Shown: positions 36,162 to 46,894 of the stretch, piece after piece
Position numbering within the stretch: position 1 is the stretch's first letter
Layout of the letters: each line of letters starts with the position of its first letter
NCBI RefSeq assembly: GCF_000429605.1
Contig: NZ_AUCE01000011.1
Coordinates: 310,001 to 374,000, forward strand
Reading direction: 5' to 3'
Length of the DNA: 64,000 nucleotides
From: Azonexus hydrophilus DSM 23864
GTDB taxonomy: Bacteria > Pseudomonadota > Gammaproteobacteria > Burkholderiales > Rhodocyclaceae
Program-made: the position numbers and the translations under genes
Notes under the pieces: model-generated
Seen by the model: the letters and a program-made list of their open reading frames with translations, nothing else
The model's database searches: none
What the model was told of the DNA's origin: nothing

Positions 36162-39100
36162 GTTTGTTGCGCTCGGGTCGGGAGTGTTGCGACAAGCGTG
36201 TCGAGGAGGGTTATGGCGGTTTCGAAATCGTAACTGCCAATGGCGCGCGTCAGATCGTTGATGGCCTGTGGATCGAGGCGGCTGCGCAGGGCCTCGGCCA
36301 GGTCTTCGAAGACCTGAACGGCGCTGGCGTCGTCGTCCCCGAGCAGTTCGCGCAGGCGGGCCAGTTCGGCGGGGTCGAGTTCGGCTCCGGCAGCGGGTTT
36401 CGGGATTGCCGTTCCGGTGTGCCGGGCAATGGTGGCGAGTACGCCGTCGAGGGAGACGCTCAGGGCCTGGCAGAGCTGCTCGATGCGTTCGCCATTGCCG
36501 GGCTGCTGCTTCAGTGTCTGTTCCAGTTCGCCGGCCAGGCGGCCGAGCTTGTCGGCGCCAATATTGCCGGCCAGCCCGCGCATGGTGTGGCTGAGCAGGA
36601 TCATTTCGTCGACCGCGCCGTGCGCCTGGGCGGATTGCAGGCGGGCGATGAAATTGCCCTGATCCTCGACGAAGCGTCCCAACAGGCGGGTATGCAGCCC
36701 CTGATTACCGCCCAGGCGGGCGATGGCGGTGGCGCTGTCGATAGGTTCGTCGTCGGTGAATGGGGTTGGATCGGTGGTCTCGACCGCGGCGACCGGTGGC
36801 AGCTGGCCCAGCCAGTGGTCGAGCGTGCTGCGCAGGTTGGCGATGTCGATCGGTTTGGCGATGTGGTCGTTCATGCCGCAGGCCAGACAGTGTTCGCGGT
36901 CGGCGGCCAGGGCATTGGCGGTCATGGCGATGATCGGCAGTTCATCCCGGCCGAGATCCGCGCGGATGCGCCGGGTGGCTTCGTAGCCGTCCATCACCGG
37001 CATCTGGCAATCCATCAGCACCAGGTCGAAGCGGCCGGTGCGGACGGCGTCGACGGCGAGTGCGCCGTTGGCTGCGGTGGCGACGCGCAGGCCGAAGCCG
37101 GCCAGCATTTCTTCGGCCAGTTCGCGATTGACTTCGTTGTCCTCGACCAGCAGCACGCGGTGCCCGGCCAGCTTGCTGTTGTCCTGGGCGTCACGCGGGG
37201 CTTCGGGCACGCCCGGCGCCCGGTGCAGGGCCAGCATGATGCTGTCGAACAGGCCGGACGGCGTCGCCGGCTTGCCGAGGATGGCGCTGACCTTGTGCGG
37301 ATGCAGCGCGTCGCGCAATTCGTCGTGGTCGTGTGCGGTGGTCATGATCACCGCCGGCGCATCGTCGCCGGGCGCGTCCTGGCGGATCGAGGCGACCAGT
37401 TCGACGCCGTCCATGCCCGGCATCTTCCAGTCGAGCAGCAGCAACTGGTAGGGGCGGCCGGCCTGACGGGCGGCGGCCATTTCGACCAGGGCTTCGGCGC
37501 CGCTGGCCGCCACCCGGCAATCGATGCCGAGCGCCGCGAACATGTGGGCGAATACTTCGCGGGCGCCTGGGCTGTCGTCGATGACCAGGGTCCGCAGGTC
37601 AGACGGGATGCCCAGCCGGCGCGGCTCGTCGGGCTCGCTGCCGGCCGGTTCGAAAGGCAGTTCGAAGGTGAAGCAACTGCCTTCGCCGGGCTGGCTGGTG
37701 ACCGAAATCTGTCCGCCGAGCAGGTCCACGATGCGTTTGCAGATCGACAGGCCGAGGCCGGTGCCGCCGTATTTGCGGGTGGTCGAACTGTCGGCCTGGG
37801 AGAAGGCGCTGAACAGCCGCTCCTGTTGTTCCTGGCTCATGCCGATGCCGGTGTCGCGTACGGCGAAGCGCAGCAGGACGTCGTGATCGCGTTGTTCGGC
37901 GAGCGTCACGGTGACCGTGACCTCGCCCTGTTCGGTGAATTTGACGGCGTTGCCGACCAGATTGAGCAGGACCTGACCGAGGCGCAGCGGATCGCCGATC
38001 AGCCGGTCGGGGACGTTGGCCGACAGGTCGAACAGCAGTTCGATCCCGCGTTCGCGGGCCTTGATCGCGCACAGGTCGCCGAGATGCTGCAGGGCCGCGT
38101 CGATGCTGAAGACGGTGCGTTCGAAGCGCATCATGCCGGCCTCGATCTTGGACAGGTCGAGGATGTCGTTGATGATGCCGAGCAGGCCCTTGGCGGCGGC
38201 ATCGACCTTGTTCAGATAGTTTTTCTGGCGCGGGTTGAGTTCGGTCTGCAGCGCCAGGTGGGTCATGCCGATGATGGCGTTCATCGGAGTGCGGATCTCG
38301 TGGCTCATGTTGGCCAGGAAGTCGGCCTTGGCGGCGGCCGCAGATTCGGCAGCGGCGCGGGCCTTCTCGGCTTCGCGCTCGGCTTCCTTCTGGGCGGTGA
38401 TGTCGACGATGACGCCGATCAGCCCGCCCGGCGCCCCGTCCGGCGAACGGAAGCCGCTGACTGCGTACAGGGTGTCGCGGATCTCGCCATCGGCGCGCTG
38501 CATGCTGACCACCCGGCTGACCCGGCCGCATTCGGCGATCAGTTTTTCATCCTCGGCCTGGAAGGCAGCACGTGCGTCGGCGGGCAGGAATTCCAGATCG
38601 AGCACGCGCTTGCCGATGAACTGGCCGCGGTCGATGCCGAAGAATTCCTCGTAGGCGCGGTTGCAGCCAAGGAAGCGGCTGTGCTCGCCCTTGTAGAAGA
38701 TGGGATTGGGAATGGTGTCGAGCAGAGCACGCTGGAAGGCGAATTGGCGGATCAGTTCGATCTGCATTTCGTGGCGGTCGGAGATGTCGAGCACGCTGAC
38801 CAGCAGCGACGATATCGTGCCGGCCTCGTCGCGGACCGCGGCCACCTGGATATCGCCCCAGCGCGTCGCGCCGTGGGCGTCGATGAACTCGAATTCGCTG
38901 CGCAGGCCATTTTCCTCACCGGTCAGGATGACCTGCAGTGCGTTCTGCAGGCGTTCGGTTTCGGCCGGTGTCAGCGACAGATCGTGCAATTCACGCAGGC
39001 TGTCCTGGGTCCGGGCGACGAAATCGGCAAAGGCCCGGTTGCTTTCGGTGGCCCGTAATTCGGGATCGAGGCTGACGATGCCAACGGCGGCGTTGTCGAA

Positions 39101-40462
39101 GATGGCGCGGAAGAAGGCTTCGCGCTGTTGCAGGTGTTCCTGGCTCTGGCGCAGGGCGCTGGTACGCAGGGCGACCGTCATTTCGAGGTCGGCATTGATG
39201 CTTTGCAGCGCCTGGCGGCCGGATTGCAGTTGCTGGCGCATGTTCTCCAGCGCGTCGGCAAGCTGCGCCACTTCCTGCCAGGGGGCGGTGGTGGTGACCG
39301 GTTGGTCCAGTTCCTGGCGGCCGATGCGCTCGCTTTCCGCGGTCAGTTCGCTGAGCGGTTCGCCGAAGCGGCCGGCGATGCGGATGGCGACGGCGATGCC
39401 CAGGCCGAGAGCGCAGAGCAGAATGAGGCCGAGGACGGCCAGATCGCTGCCGGTGATCGGCACGAAATCGCGTTGCGGGGCGACGACACCGAGCCAGACG
39501 CCGGTCCGGTTCGCGTCGAGCCGCGTGAACAGCCCTAGCCAGCGTCCGTCCGGCCGTTCGAAGGCGCGTACGCTGCCGGCTGGCGGGGATTCCTGCTGCC
39601 ACAGCCGGTAAGCCTGGGCGAGCTCGCCGAAGCCGGCTTCTTCGGGGGTTTTCAGCAGGGCCTGATTGATCGCTTCGCTGTCGGTGAAACGCTCGTCGCG
39701 CGGCGGCGCGATCAGGCGGCCGTCACCGAGCAGCAGTGCCGCCTGGCCGGCGCTGCCGAGGGCCAGACTGGTGGTGAATTCGGCGATGTCGCCGAGGCGC
39801 ACGTCGTGGGCGATGACGTAGCGTTCGCCGCCGGCATCCTGCCAGCGCATGCCGGCGGTCAGCCCGGGTTCCTGCGTGGTGAAGAAAATGTAGGGCTGGG
39901 TCCAGTGCACGCCGGTATCGCTGTCGAGCGCCATGGCGCCCTTGAACCAGGGACGCTGGCGCGGGTCGTAATCGCTCTCGCGGATCTCGATGCGCTCGAT
40001 CTGACGTTGGCTGTTCCAGGTGATCCAGAAACTCAGCCGGCCCCATTCGGCCGGGTTGCTGATGCGGTTGATCCAGCCGCCTTCCGGGGTCAGCAGCAGG
40101 AAGAATTCGCGGCCCGATTCATGGGCCAGGATGATCGAGTTGATCTCGTCGTGGTTGGCCAGGACCGGGAAGAAGAATTCGTTGAAGCGCAGCAGGTCGG
40201 CGTGGTCGACACTGCCGGCGCGGCCCCAGCCGTGGCTGGTGCGCAGGGTGATCTCGACCGAATGCAGCAGGCGCTCGTAGCGCGATTCGAGCTGTTCGGT
40301 CGCCAGGCGCATCTGCGATTCGGCCAGGCGCTCGACGGTCGGTTGGCCGATCAGCTTGATGATGCCGACGGCGAAAGCGGCGAGGGCGAGCAACGTCAGC
40401 AGCCCGATGCGCAGCACCAGGCTATAGGCGAACCCCGGTTTTCTGAATGAAATGCCGCGCAA
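36158..40462 (-). CDS. Giant hybrid sensor histidine kinase with HPt domain
   Basis: A 1434-aa membrane kinase. TM1 (about 15-38), periplasmic CACHE-type sensor with [15 protein letters not shown]2 (about 342-365), HAMP, two PAS/PAC domains (about 460-700), HisKA with [20 protein letters not shown], HATPase ([18 protein letters not shown]), two REC domains ([12 protein letters not shown] and [13 protein letters not shown]), then an HPt with [14 protein letters not shown]. It can run a full phosphorelay and pass phosphate to the HD-GYP regulator encoded next, overlapping by four bases, linking a signal to c-di-GMP breakdown. Confidence 0.9.
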   Translation of the reverse strand: MRGISFRKPGFAYSLVLRIGLLTLLALAAFAVGIIKLIGQPTVERLAESQMRLATEQLESRYERLLHSVEITLRTSHGWGRAGSVDHADLLRFNEFFFPVLANHDEINSIILAHESGREFFLLLTPEGGWINRISNPAEWGRLSFWITWNSQRQIERIEIRESDYDPRQRPWFKGAMALDSDTGVHWTQPYIFFTTQEPGLTAGMRWQDAGGERYVIAHDVRLGDIAEFTTSLALGSAGQAALLLGDGRLIAPPRDERFTDSEAINQALLKTPEEAGFGELAQAYRLWQQESPPAGSVRAFERPDGRWLGLFTRLDANRTGVWLGVVAPQRDFVPITGSDLAVLGLILLCALGLGIAVAIRIAGRFGEPLSELTAESERIGRQELDQPVTTTAPWQEVAQLADALENMRQQLQSGRQALQSINADLEMTVALRTSALRQSQEHLQQREAFFRAIFDNAAVGIVSLDPELRATESNRAFADFVARTQDSLRELHDLSLTPAETERLQNALQVILTGEENGLRSEFEFIDAHGATRWGDIQVAAVRDEAGTISSLLVSVLDISDRHEMQIELIRQFAFQRALLDTIPNPIFYKGEHSRFLGCNRAYEEFFGIDRGQFIGKRVLDLEFLPADARAAFQAEDEKLIAECGRVSRVVSMQRADGEIRDTLYAVSGFRSPDGAPGGLIGVIVDITAQKEAEREAEKARAAAESAAAAKADFLANMSHEIRTPMNAIIGMTHLALQTELNPRQKNYLNKVDAAAKGLLGIINDILDLSKIEAGMMRFERTVFSIDAALQHLGDLCAIKARERGIELLFDLSANVPDRLIGDPLRLGQVLLNLVGNAVKFTEQGEVTVTVTLAEQRDHDVLLRFAVRDTGIGMSQEQQERLFSAFSQADSSTTRKYGGTGLGLSICKRIVDLLGGQISVTSQPGEGSCFTFELPFEPAGSEPDEPRRLGIPSDLRTLVIDDSPGAREVFAHMFAALGIDCRVAASGAEALVEMAAARQAGRPYQLLLLDWKMPGMDGVELVASIRQDAPGDDAPAVIMTTAHDHDELRDALHPHKVSAILGKPATPSGLFDSIMLALHRAPGVPEAPRDAQDNSKLAGHRVLLVEDNEVNRELAEEMLAGFGLRVATAANGALAVDAVRTGRFDLVLMDCQMPVMDGYEATRRIRADLGRDELPIIAMTANALAADREHCLACGMNDHIAKPIDIANLRSTLDHWLGQLPPVAAVETTDPTPFTDDEPIDSATAIARLGGNQGLHTRLLGRFVEDQGNFIARLQSAQAHGAVDEMILLSHTMRGLAGNIGADKLGRLAGELEQTLKQQPGNGERIEQLCQALSVSLDGVLATIARHTGTAIPKPAAGAELDPAELARLRELLGDDDASAVQVFEDLAEALRSRLDPQAINDLTRAIGSYDFETAITLLDTLVATLPTRAQQT

Positions 40463-40563
40463 GGCGCTTCCTCCGTGCTGCCTTATCCCGCCTGCCAGTG
40501 AGTTTTATTGTTTTTCGTTGCTACGCCAGCATAACGGAGCGGCATTGGCCTTTCAAGGAAAGA

Positions 40564-41592
40564 TCAGGGCACCACGGTGATTTCCGGCGGCTTGCCGATG
40601 TATTCCAGGCGCTTGTTCAGGGCCTCGGTGACGAAGATGCGGTTGTCACGGTCGACGCGCATGACCAGCGGCGTCTGCATCTTGTCGGCCATCGCCCGCC
40701 AGCCATCGGGGCCGGCGACGAAAATGGGCTTGGACGCCGCATCGGACAGGGTGCCGGCCTTGGCGCTGGCCGGGATGAGCACGGTTAGCGCCTGGGTGTG
40801 ATCGACCGGCCAGCCGGTGCGCGGGTCGATCAGGTGGGCGTAGCGCTTACCGTCGAGTTCGAAGTAGCGCTGGTAGTCGCCGGAAGTGCCGATGGCCTCG
40901 CCGTCGTCGAGCATGACCGTGGCCAGCGGGCCGGGCTGGCGCGGGTGCTGGATGCCGATGCGCCATTTGCGGCCTTCCTTGCTGCCCAGGGCGAGGACAT
41001 TGCCGCCGATGTTGATCAGTGCATTGCGGATCCCCTGTTCGCGCAGGATGGCGGCGGCGCGGTCGAGGGCGACGCCCTTGAGGTAGCCGCCGAAATCGAG
41101 GGCCAGCGCCGGGTTGCGGGTGGATACCGTGGTTCCGGTAATGATCAGGTCGGCCAGCGACGGGCGCTGGCCGCGCCAGGCCTCGATGGCGGTGGGATCG
41201 GGCAGGCGCGCCTCGAATTCGTCGGCGTGAAAGCCCCACAGCTTGATCAGCCCGCCAATGCCCGGGTCGAACAGGTAATCGCCCTGCGCCGCGAGCGCCT
41301 GCGCCTCGGTCATGAATTCGGCCATCTCCGGGCTGACCGGGTGCGAACGGCCGGCGGCGAAAGCGGCATTGACCTCGGTGAGTTCGGACGGTTGCCAGGC
41401 GTGATAGGCGCGGTGCATGCGGTCGAATTCGCGCAGCACCGTGGCGATGGCTTTGCGGCCCTGTTCGGGGTCGGCGTCGACGACGATGACCTCGACCCGG
41501 GTGCCGAAGACGAAGGCCTGCTGTTCCTGCAGGGGCGCCTTGCCGCAGGCGGCGAGGGTCAGCGAAAGGAGGGCGATCAGGAGAGTCCGCAT
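40564..41592 (-). CDS. apbE: FAD:protein FMN transferase (ApbE family)
   Basis: ApbE attaches FMN covalently to Thr/Ser of respiratory flavoproteins such as NqrB/RnfG. The 342-aa precursor has a lipoprotein signal, LLSLTLAACGK. Core motifs are present: FDRMHRAYHAWQPSELTEVN, DFGGYLKGVALDRA, NIGGNVLALGS and HLIDPRTGWPVDHT. It overlaps the end of gshB by 16 bases, as the last gene of the glutathione cluster; the functional tie to glutathione is unclear. Confidence 0.93.
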   Translation of the reverse strand: MRTLLIALLSLTLAACGKAPLQEQQAFVFGTRVEVIVVDADPEQGRKAIATVLREFDRMHRAYHAWQPSELTEVNAAFAAGRSHPVSPEMAEFMTEAQALAAQGDYLFDPGIGGLIKLWGFHADEFEARLPDPTAIEAWRGQRPSLADLIITGTTVSTRNPALALDFGGYLKGVALDRAAAILREQGIRNALINIGGNVLALGSKEGRKWRIGIQHPRQPGPLATVMLDDGEAIGTSGDYQRYFELDGKRYAHLIDPRTGWPVDHTQALTVLIPASAKAGTLSDAASKPIFVAGPDGWRAMADKMQTPLVMRVDRDNRIFVTEALNKRLEYIGKPPEITVVP

Positions 41593-42587
41593 GCGTGTTC
41601 AATGGCAGTGATGCAGGCGCCGGCGGAATCGAAACCGCTTTGCTGGCGGATTTCGACCATGCCGGCCGGGTGGGTGACGTTGATGCCGGTCAGCGCGTTG
41701 CCGATGACGTCGAGACCGACGATCAGCAGACCGCGCTTGAGCAGTAGCGGGCCGAGGGTTTCGCCAAGGTGGCGGTCGTGGGCGCTGACTTCCTGGGCGA
41801 CGCCGGTGCCGCCGGCGGCCAGGCTGCCGCGCGTCTCGCCGGCCTTGGGAATGCGCGCCAGGCACCAGGGCACGACCTTGCCGGCAATCAGCAGGATGCG
41901 TTTGTCGCCCTGGCCGATCTCGGGCAGGTGGATCTGCGCCATGATCGTGCGGCTGCCGTGGTCGGTCAGCGTCTCGACGATGACGTTACGGTTGGGATCG
42001 TTGCGGTGCACGCGGAAAACCGGCACCTTGCCGCAGCCGTCCAGCGGTTTGAGGACGACATCGCGCTGTTCGTCGATGAAATGCTGGATCTGCCCCATGT
42101 CGCGGCTGATCAGGCTGCTCGGCGCGAATTGCGGAAACTCGGTGATGGCCACCTTTTCCGCATGCTCGCGCAGCGCACGCGGCCGGTTGATGACGCGCAC
42201 GCCGTCGGCTTCGGCCCGCTCCAGCAGCCAGGTGGCGGCGAGGAATTCGCGGTCGAGCGGCGGGTCAAGACGGACGATGACCGCGTCCAGGCCTTTCAGC
42301 GGCCGCCATTCGCGGCCGGTTTCGCGGTACCAGTCGTGGTCGTCCGGCCGCAGGTGGAGGTGGATCAACTCGCCGAAGACGCCGCCCGGATGGCCGGCTT
42401 CCGGCTTGCGCCAGCCAAGCGAGGCGGCTTCGATGGCGAAGACCTCGTGACCGTGGCTCTGCGCCGCGCGCATCAAGGCCACGCCGGGGTCGTTGAAAGC
42501 TTTTCGGGTGCTCAGCGGATCGACGACAAAGGCCAGCGACAGGCTGGCCCCCTTGCCCGAGATTTCCTTGGCGAAACTCAGTTGCAT
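41577..42587 (-). CDS. gshB: Glutathione synthetase
   Basis: Joins gamma-glutamylcysteine and glycine using ATP. The 336-aa ATP-grasp protein begins its core at LAFVVDPLSTRKAFNDPGVALMR, with DVVLKPLDGCGKVPVFRV and GLDVIGNALTGINVTHPAG as nucleotide and metal-binding segments. It lies 12 bp after the gamma-glutamylcyclotransferase-like gene and overlaps apbE by 16 bp. The family match is good, with a slightly longer N-terminus than usual. Confidence 0.9.
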   Translation of the reverse strand: MQLSFAKEISGKGASLSLAFVVDPLSTRKAFNDPGVALMRAAQSHGHEVFAIEAASLGWRKPEAGHPGGVFGELIHLHLRPDDHDWYRETGREWRPLKGLDAVIVRLDPPLDREFLAATWLLERAEADGVRVINRPRALREHAEKVAITEFPQFAPSSLISRDMGQIQHFIDEQRDVVLKPLDGCGKVPVFRVHRNDPNRNVIVETLTDHGSRTIMAQIHLPEIGQGDKRILLIAGKVVPWCLARIPKAGETRGSLAAGGTGVAQEVSAHDRHLGETLGPLLLKRGLLIVGLDVIGNALTGINVTHPAGMVEIRQQSGFDSAGACITAIEHACGLS

Positions 42588-42599
42588 CGCGCTCTCCGG

Positions 42600-43127
42600 T
42601 CAGGTGCTCGCCCGCTGGCCGCTATCAACGAAGTGATAGTTGCCGGTCAGCAGGGGTTGTGGGGGAGGCGGTAATTCGGCCAGGTAGGCGGTGGCGAATT
42701 CCGTTGCCATCGTCGCGAGGCCACGTCGGATTTTTTCCAGATAGCCGGCCGGGGCTGGCGGCAGCGGTGGAGGGGGGCGTCTTTCGTCAATGAAGGTGAT
42801 GGCGTCGACAGCTTGTCCGGCGGCGGTGCTGCAACACACTGCGGTCAGGGCGTAGCCCTTTTCACGCTGAATCAGTCTGGCCAGTTCTTCCGGGTTGATC
42901 TCGATCAGCGCCCCCAGGCATTGCCCGCTGCCATCCACTTGAAGATTCAGGAAACTGGCCGGTGTTTCCCGGCCAAGGCTGTCGACATGAATGGTGTGGA
43001 TCGAATCCCAGCTGAGGCAATACCCTGGCAAGCGTACCGGCAACAGATCGGCGGCTGAGGTGTACCGGTGCAGGGCGCGTTCGGCGCTGACAGGGTCGAG
43101 CAGGGAGCCGTAAACGAAGAGTTTCAT
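42600..43127 (-). CDS. Gamma-glutamylcyclotransferase-like (AIG2/GGCT) protein
   Basis: A 175-aa protein starting MKLFVYGSLLDPVSAERALH; YGSL near the N-terminus is the GGCT-fold substrate loop. It has a proline-rich stretch (RRPPPPLPPAPAGY). In this family the catalytic Glu lies mid-protein; here EINPEEL or EKGYALTAV are candidates. Its position between gshA and gshB suggests turnover of gamma-glutamyl peptides or glutathione. The ATG at 43127 is chosen because longer readings lose the family N-terminus. Confidence 0.75.
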   Translation of the reverse strand: MKLFVYGSLLDPVSAERALHRYTSAADLLPVRLPGYCLSWDSIHTIHVDSLGRETPASFLNLQVDGSGQCLGALIEINPEELARLIQREKGYALTAVCCSTAAGQAVDAITFIDERRPPPPLPPAPAGYLEKIRRGLATMATEFATAYLAELPPPPQPLLTGNYHFVDSGQRAST

Positions 43128-43134
43128 GCGCCAC

Positions 43135-45468
43135 TCAATCAAGGATTTCCAGGTCAAGGACCGCAGCACACAGCGCGGCAAAGCCATCTTCGTGCTGTTC
43201 GATGCCTGCCGCGCAGGCCAGTTCCCGTTCGCTGGCCGGTGCCTCGCGGGCACGTGCCAGGGCGGTGCGCCAGTCCTGATCGAGCAGACCGCAGGCCAGG
43301 GCATTTTCCAGTTGCAGGGCAAAGCGTTTCTTGCTCGAACCGGTACGTTCCAGCAGGCTCAGTCCTTCGTCGATGATCGTGCGTGCCTGCTGCGCGGTTT
43401 CGTTTGTCGACTGTGGGTCGGTGAGCAGTGCCCGGCACAGGTGGGCGAGGGCCAGGTTGTGCAGGGCGACCGGCAATTCATCGATGTCGGCGATGCGTCG
43501 CTTGAGGTCGACAGCCAGCGTTGCGTATTCGATTGATTCGGCGATCAGGGTCAGGGCGTGCTTGGTGTCGGCTTGGCGTTGTTTGAGTCCGTACTTGCGG
43601 CTGACGTAGGCAAGATTGGTCAGCGAGCCGCTATACCATTTGAGCTGTATTCCGGGAATGGCGAGCGCCATGCGGTTTTCCGCGATGGCTTCGGCCTGTC
43701 GGCCATCGGCATCGAGATAGAGGGCGCGGTAGTTGTGATAGCGCCAGCACGCCTCTGCTTCGCCCGGGTGACGTTCCATCAGCTGGCCGACGGTATCGAG
43801 CCAGGCGAAACCTTGCGCGAGCAGGCTGCTGTCTCCCGTCGAATAGTTCAGCCATGCGGCTTCAAGCAATGCCGCGACATGAATGTCCGGACGTTGCGCC
43901 AGACTGTTGCATGCCAGGATCGGGCGGATGATGGCGAGGCCGCCGCGAGCATCGCCCTGGCGTTCCCGTAGACGGGCCAGACGTATACCGGCGGGCAACG
44001 GATCGAGATTCCTGAGTTTGTCCCAGATGGCGCTGGCAGCGGCGTAATAGCCACTGACTTCGAGCAGGCGGGCAAGCCGGGCAAGGATGTCCGGGGAAAA
44101 TGCGTTGAACCGGGTCAGTGCTTGCACTTCCTCGGCAACAGGACGAAGGGGTGTGTGGTCGGCGATTACGCGCGGCAGTCGCCGGGCGATCTGACCTGCG
44201 CCGGGGCCATCGGCAAATTCCTGGCGGGCAAGGTGGGCAAACAGCGGGTAGTGTTCGCCTCGATCCAGGCCGGTGATTGTTTCCCCGACCAGCAGGCGCA
44301 TCTGCTGCCTGAGCGATTGCTGCACTTGCGTGGAGTCGGCGGCTTGGTCATGGAGTACGGCCAGGCCATTGATCGTGTAGAGCAGGGTGGTCGGGTCGCC
44401 GTCATGGACAAAGCGGCGTGGGTCGCTGAGCAGTAGCTGTCGGGCCTGTGCCGCCAGTTGCGAGGCTTCGGGAGCGATGGCAGCAGCGAGCGCGGGCGAC
44501 AGGCAGAGGATTTCGATCTGGTCCGGGTGCGGGTCGAGATAGGCGTAATCGTTGCGGCAGCGAGCGAGGAAACGATAAACGAAATCTTGCGGCAGATCGG
44601 TGGCAAAGTGCTGCGTCAGGCGCAGGAAGGCATTTTCCGAAAAGCATGCCGGACCGCTGTCGGCGCTGAGTGGACAGCGCATGAGCTGCTGCAGCGGGAA
44701 GGAAGCGACACGCATCAAGTGCAGCAGGCGCAATTCGCCTGCATTCAGGACTGTGATGGGTGCGGTTTCGCCAGCGCTTCGGGAAGCTGATTCGATCACC
44801 TGAAGCTTGATCCCGGATTGCGCTTCCAGCGCCCGGCAGACGCCTGTCATTTCATCGTTGCGGACATGCAGCCGGAGCCGGCTCCCGGAGGTCAGATGCT
44901 CGCGGAAAAGCGGCAGCAGAATGTCCCAGAAAACTTCTGCCTGATCGACAGTCGACGCGAGGCCGGGATTCCAGACATCGATCCGGCGGACTTTGTCGAG
45001 TTGCCGCAGGCGGGCCCAGGCCCGAGCCTGGCGCATGATTCTGGCGGGCCGCAGGTGGAAACGGTGAGTCATGTCGCGGAACCCGTCGACCATTTCTCCC
45101 AGTTCCTGTGACAACAGGGACATGCGCTTGGAACGGGCAGCGATGGCGGCGAGGACGACGTAGGCCAGGAGCGAGGCAAGTACGACCAGGATCAGCCGGG
45201 CCGAGGGTTGTTCGTCCAGGATCAGGTCATAGATCCCGTTGCCGAGGACGGCGAACAGGCTGATCGGGACGAGCAGGACGAGTACTGCCAGGGTGGTGCC
45301 CGACAGTGACAATAGCCGGGCGTTGGGAACCCGGGCCAGTTCTGCGGCCAGCCGCGAGGCGGCATCGGTTTCCGGGAGCGAGATCGTCCAGGCGTCGGCA
45401 CCGGTAGCGACGAAGGTGTCGGGGGGCGGGTTTTCCCGCCAGTCGGCGGCAATCTCGACCTGGATCAT
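43135..45468 (-). CDS. Membrane-anchored repeat protein of unknown function in the glutathione cluster
   Basis: A 777-aa protein with two membrane helices (about 56-77 and 92-112), a mixed central region and a long helical C-terminal half (about 430-760) with TPR-like spacing, for example SGYYAAASAIWDKLRNLDPL and AEACWRYHNYRALYLDADGR. It overlaps gshA by four bases and precedes the cyclotransferase-like gene by seven, so it is firmly in the operon. No enzymatic motif is seen. Its role beside glutathione synthesis is unknown. Confidence 0.7.
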   Translation of the reverse strand: MIQVEIAADWRENPPPDTFVATGADAWTISLPETDAASRLAAELARVPNARLLSLSGTTLAVLVLLVPISLFAVLGNGIYDLILDEQPSARLILVVLASLLAYVVLAAIAARSKRMSLLSQELGEMVDGFRDMTHRFHLRPARIMRQARAWARLRQLDKVRRIDVWNPGLASTVDQAEVFWDILLPLFREHLTSGSRLRLHVRNDEMTGVCRALEAQSGIKLQVIESASRSAGETAPITVLNAGELRLLHLMRVASFPLQQLMRCPLSADSGPACFSENAFLRLTQHFATDLPQDFVYRFLARCRNDYAYLDPHPDQIEILCLSPALAAAIAPEASQLAAQARQLLLSDPRRFVHDGDPTTLLYTINGLAVLHDQAADSTQVQQSLRQQMRLLVGETITGLDRGEHYPLFAHLARQEFADGPGAGQIARRLPRVIADHTPLRPVAEEVQALTRFNAFSPDILARLARLLEVSGYYAAASAIWDKLRNLDPLPAGIRLARLRERQGDARGGLAIIRPILACNSLAQRPDIHVAALLEAAWLNYSTGDSSLLAQGFAWLDTVGQLMERHPGEAEACWRYHNYRALYLDADGRQAEAIAENRMALAIPGIQLKWYSGSLTNLAYVSRKYGLKQRQADTKHALTLIAESIEYATLAVDLKRRIADIDELPVALHNLALAHLCRALLTDPQSTNETAQQARTIIDEGLSLLERTGSSKKRFALQLENALACGLLDQDWRTALARAREAPASERELACAAGIEQHEDGFAALCAAVLDLEILD

Positions 45469-46748
45469 GACCCCGGCTGCGTATTGTCCAGCTCGACCGC
45501 CGCTGCCAGGCAGGCCAGGCGGGCGACGACGCCGTAGGCGTAGAAACGGTTGGGCGGCGAATCGGGGTTGCCGCAGCGGTAGTCGGGCAGGTTGCAGCCG
45601 GTCTCGAAGGCCAGCGGCTCGAAGTGCATGCCCGGCGCGTTGAGGTTCTCGTCCTTGCCGCGGCCGGTATGGACGCGGTAGAAGCCGCCGACGACGTAGC
45701 GGTCGATCATGTAGATGACCGGCTCGGCGACCGCCTCATTGACCGTCTCGAAGGAGTGCACGCCTTCCTGAATCAGCACTTCGGAGACTTCCAGGCCTTC
45801 CTTGACCACGCTCATCTTGTTGCGCTGCTTGCGGTTGAGGGCGATCACTTCATCGACGTTGCGCACCGTCATCACGCCCATGCCGTAGGTGCCGGCGTCG
45901 GCCTTGACGACCACGTAGGGGGTTTCGGCGATGCCGTATTCGCGATACTTCTCGGCGACGATGTCGAGCACGGCCTGGACATTGGCGGCTAGGCATTCCT
46001 CGCCCTGACGTTCGTGGAAGTTGATCGAGCGGCAGACCGAAAAAGCCGGGTTGATGCGCCACGGGTCGATGCCGATTTCGCGGGCGAAGTCGTTGGCGAC
46101 CTGGTCGTAGGCGGCGAAGTGATTCGATTTGCGGCGCACCGCCCAGCCAGCGTGCAGCGGCGGCAGCACGTACTGTTCGTCGAGATTGCCGAGGACTTCC
46201 GGGATGCCGGCCGACAGGTCGTTGTTGAGCAGGATGGCGCAGGGCTCGAAGCCGGCGACGCCGACGCGGTTGCCGTTGCGCACCAGCGGTTCGAGCAGCA
46301 GCTGCTGGCCGTTCGGCAGGTCTACCGGGGTCGGTCCGGTGAGGTCGGGAATCAGCGAGCCGATCCGCACTTCCAGCCCGGTCTGCTTGAGCACGGCGGC
46401 GATCTGGGCAACGTTCTGCAGGTAGAACTGGTTGCGCGTGTGGTTCTCGGGAATGAGCAGCAGACGCCGGGCTTCCGGGCAGAACTTCTCGATCGCGCTC
46501 ATCGCGGCCTGCACGCACAGGGGCAGGAAGGCCGGGTTGAGGTTGTTGAAGCCGCCGGGGAACAGGTTGGTATCGACCGGCGCCAGCTTGAAGCCGGAAT
46601 TGCGCAGGTCGACCGAGGAGTAGAAGGGCGGGGTGTGTTCCAGCCACTGTCCGCGCAGCCAGTGTTCGATCTGCGGACTGGCTTCGAGGAAGCGCCGTTC
46701 GAGTTCGAGTAGCGGGCCGGTCAGGGCCGTGGTGAGATGGGGGACCAT
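45465..46748 (-). CDS. gshA: Glutamate-cysteine ligase (proteobacterial GshA type)
   Basis: Forms gamma-glutamylcysteine, the first step of glutathione synthesis. The 427-aa protein resembles the GshA family of alpha/beta-proteobacteria rather than the E. coli enzyme: FYSSVDLRNSGFKLAPVDTN, NLFPGGFNNLNPAF, PENHTRNQFYLQNV and VVVKADAGTYGMGVMTV are conserved blocks. It is first of the leftward series gshA - unknown - GGCT - gshB - apbE and is divergent from ybiT across a 146-bp promoter region. Confidence 0.92.
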   Translation of the reverse strand: MVPHLTTALTGPLLELERRFLEASPQIEHWLRGQWLEHTPPFYSSVDLRNSGFKLAPVDTNLFPGGFNNLNPAFLPLCVQAAMSAIEKFCPEARRLLLIPENHTRNQFYLQNVAQIAAVLKQTGLEVRIGSLIPDLTGPTPVDLPNGQQLLLEPLVRNGNRVGVAGFEPCAILLNNDLSAGIPEVLGNLDEQYVLPPLHAGWAVRRKSNHFAAYDQVANDFAREIGIDPWRINPAFSVCRSINFHERQGEECLAANVQAVLDIVAEKYREYGIAETPYVVVKADAGTYGMGVMTVRNVDEVIALNRKQRNKMSVVKEGLEVSEVLIQEGVHSFETVNEAVAEPVIYMIDRYVVGGFYRVHTGRGKDENLNAPGMHFEPLAFETGCNLPDYRCGNPDSPPNRFYAYGVVARLACLAAAVELDNTQPGS

Positions 46749-46894
46749 GGTGCTGTCTCCAGGGTTTTTTGCGCGTTATTGTCGGCCGCGATGTTACACC
46801 GCGGTGCACAAAAATGGGGCCGCCGGCCGCGGTCCGGCGCGCAAAAAGGGTAAAATCCCGTCTCTTTTGAAATACTTGCCGGATCGGAATCGTC

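Noticed and set aside
36152..39058. 968-codon plus-strand frame opposite the hybrid kinase
   Set aside because: Shadow of the kinase gene; no domain or ribosome site.
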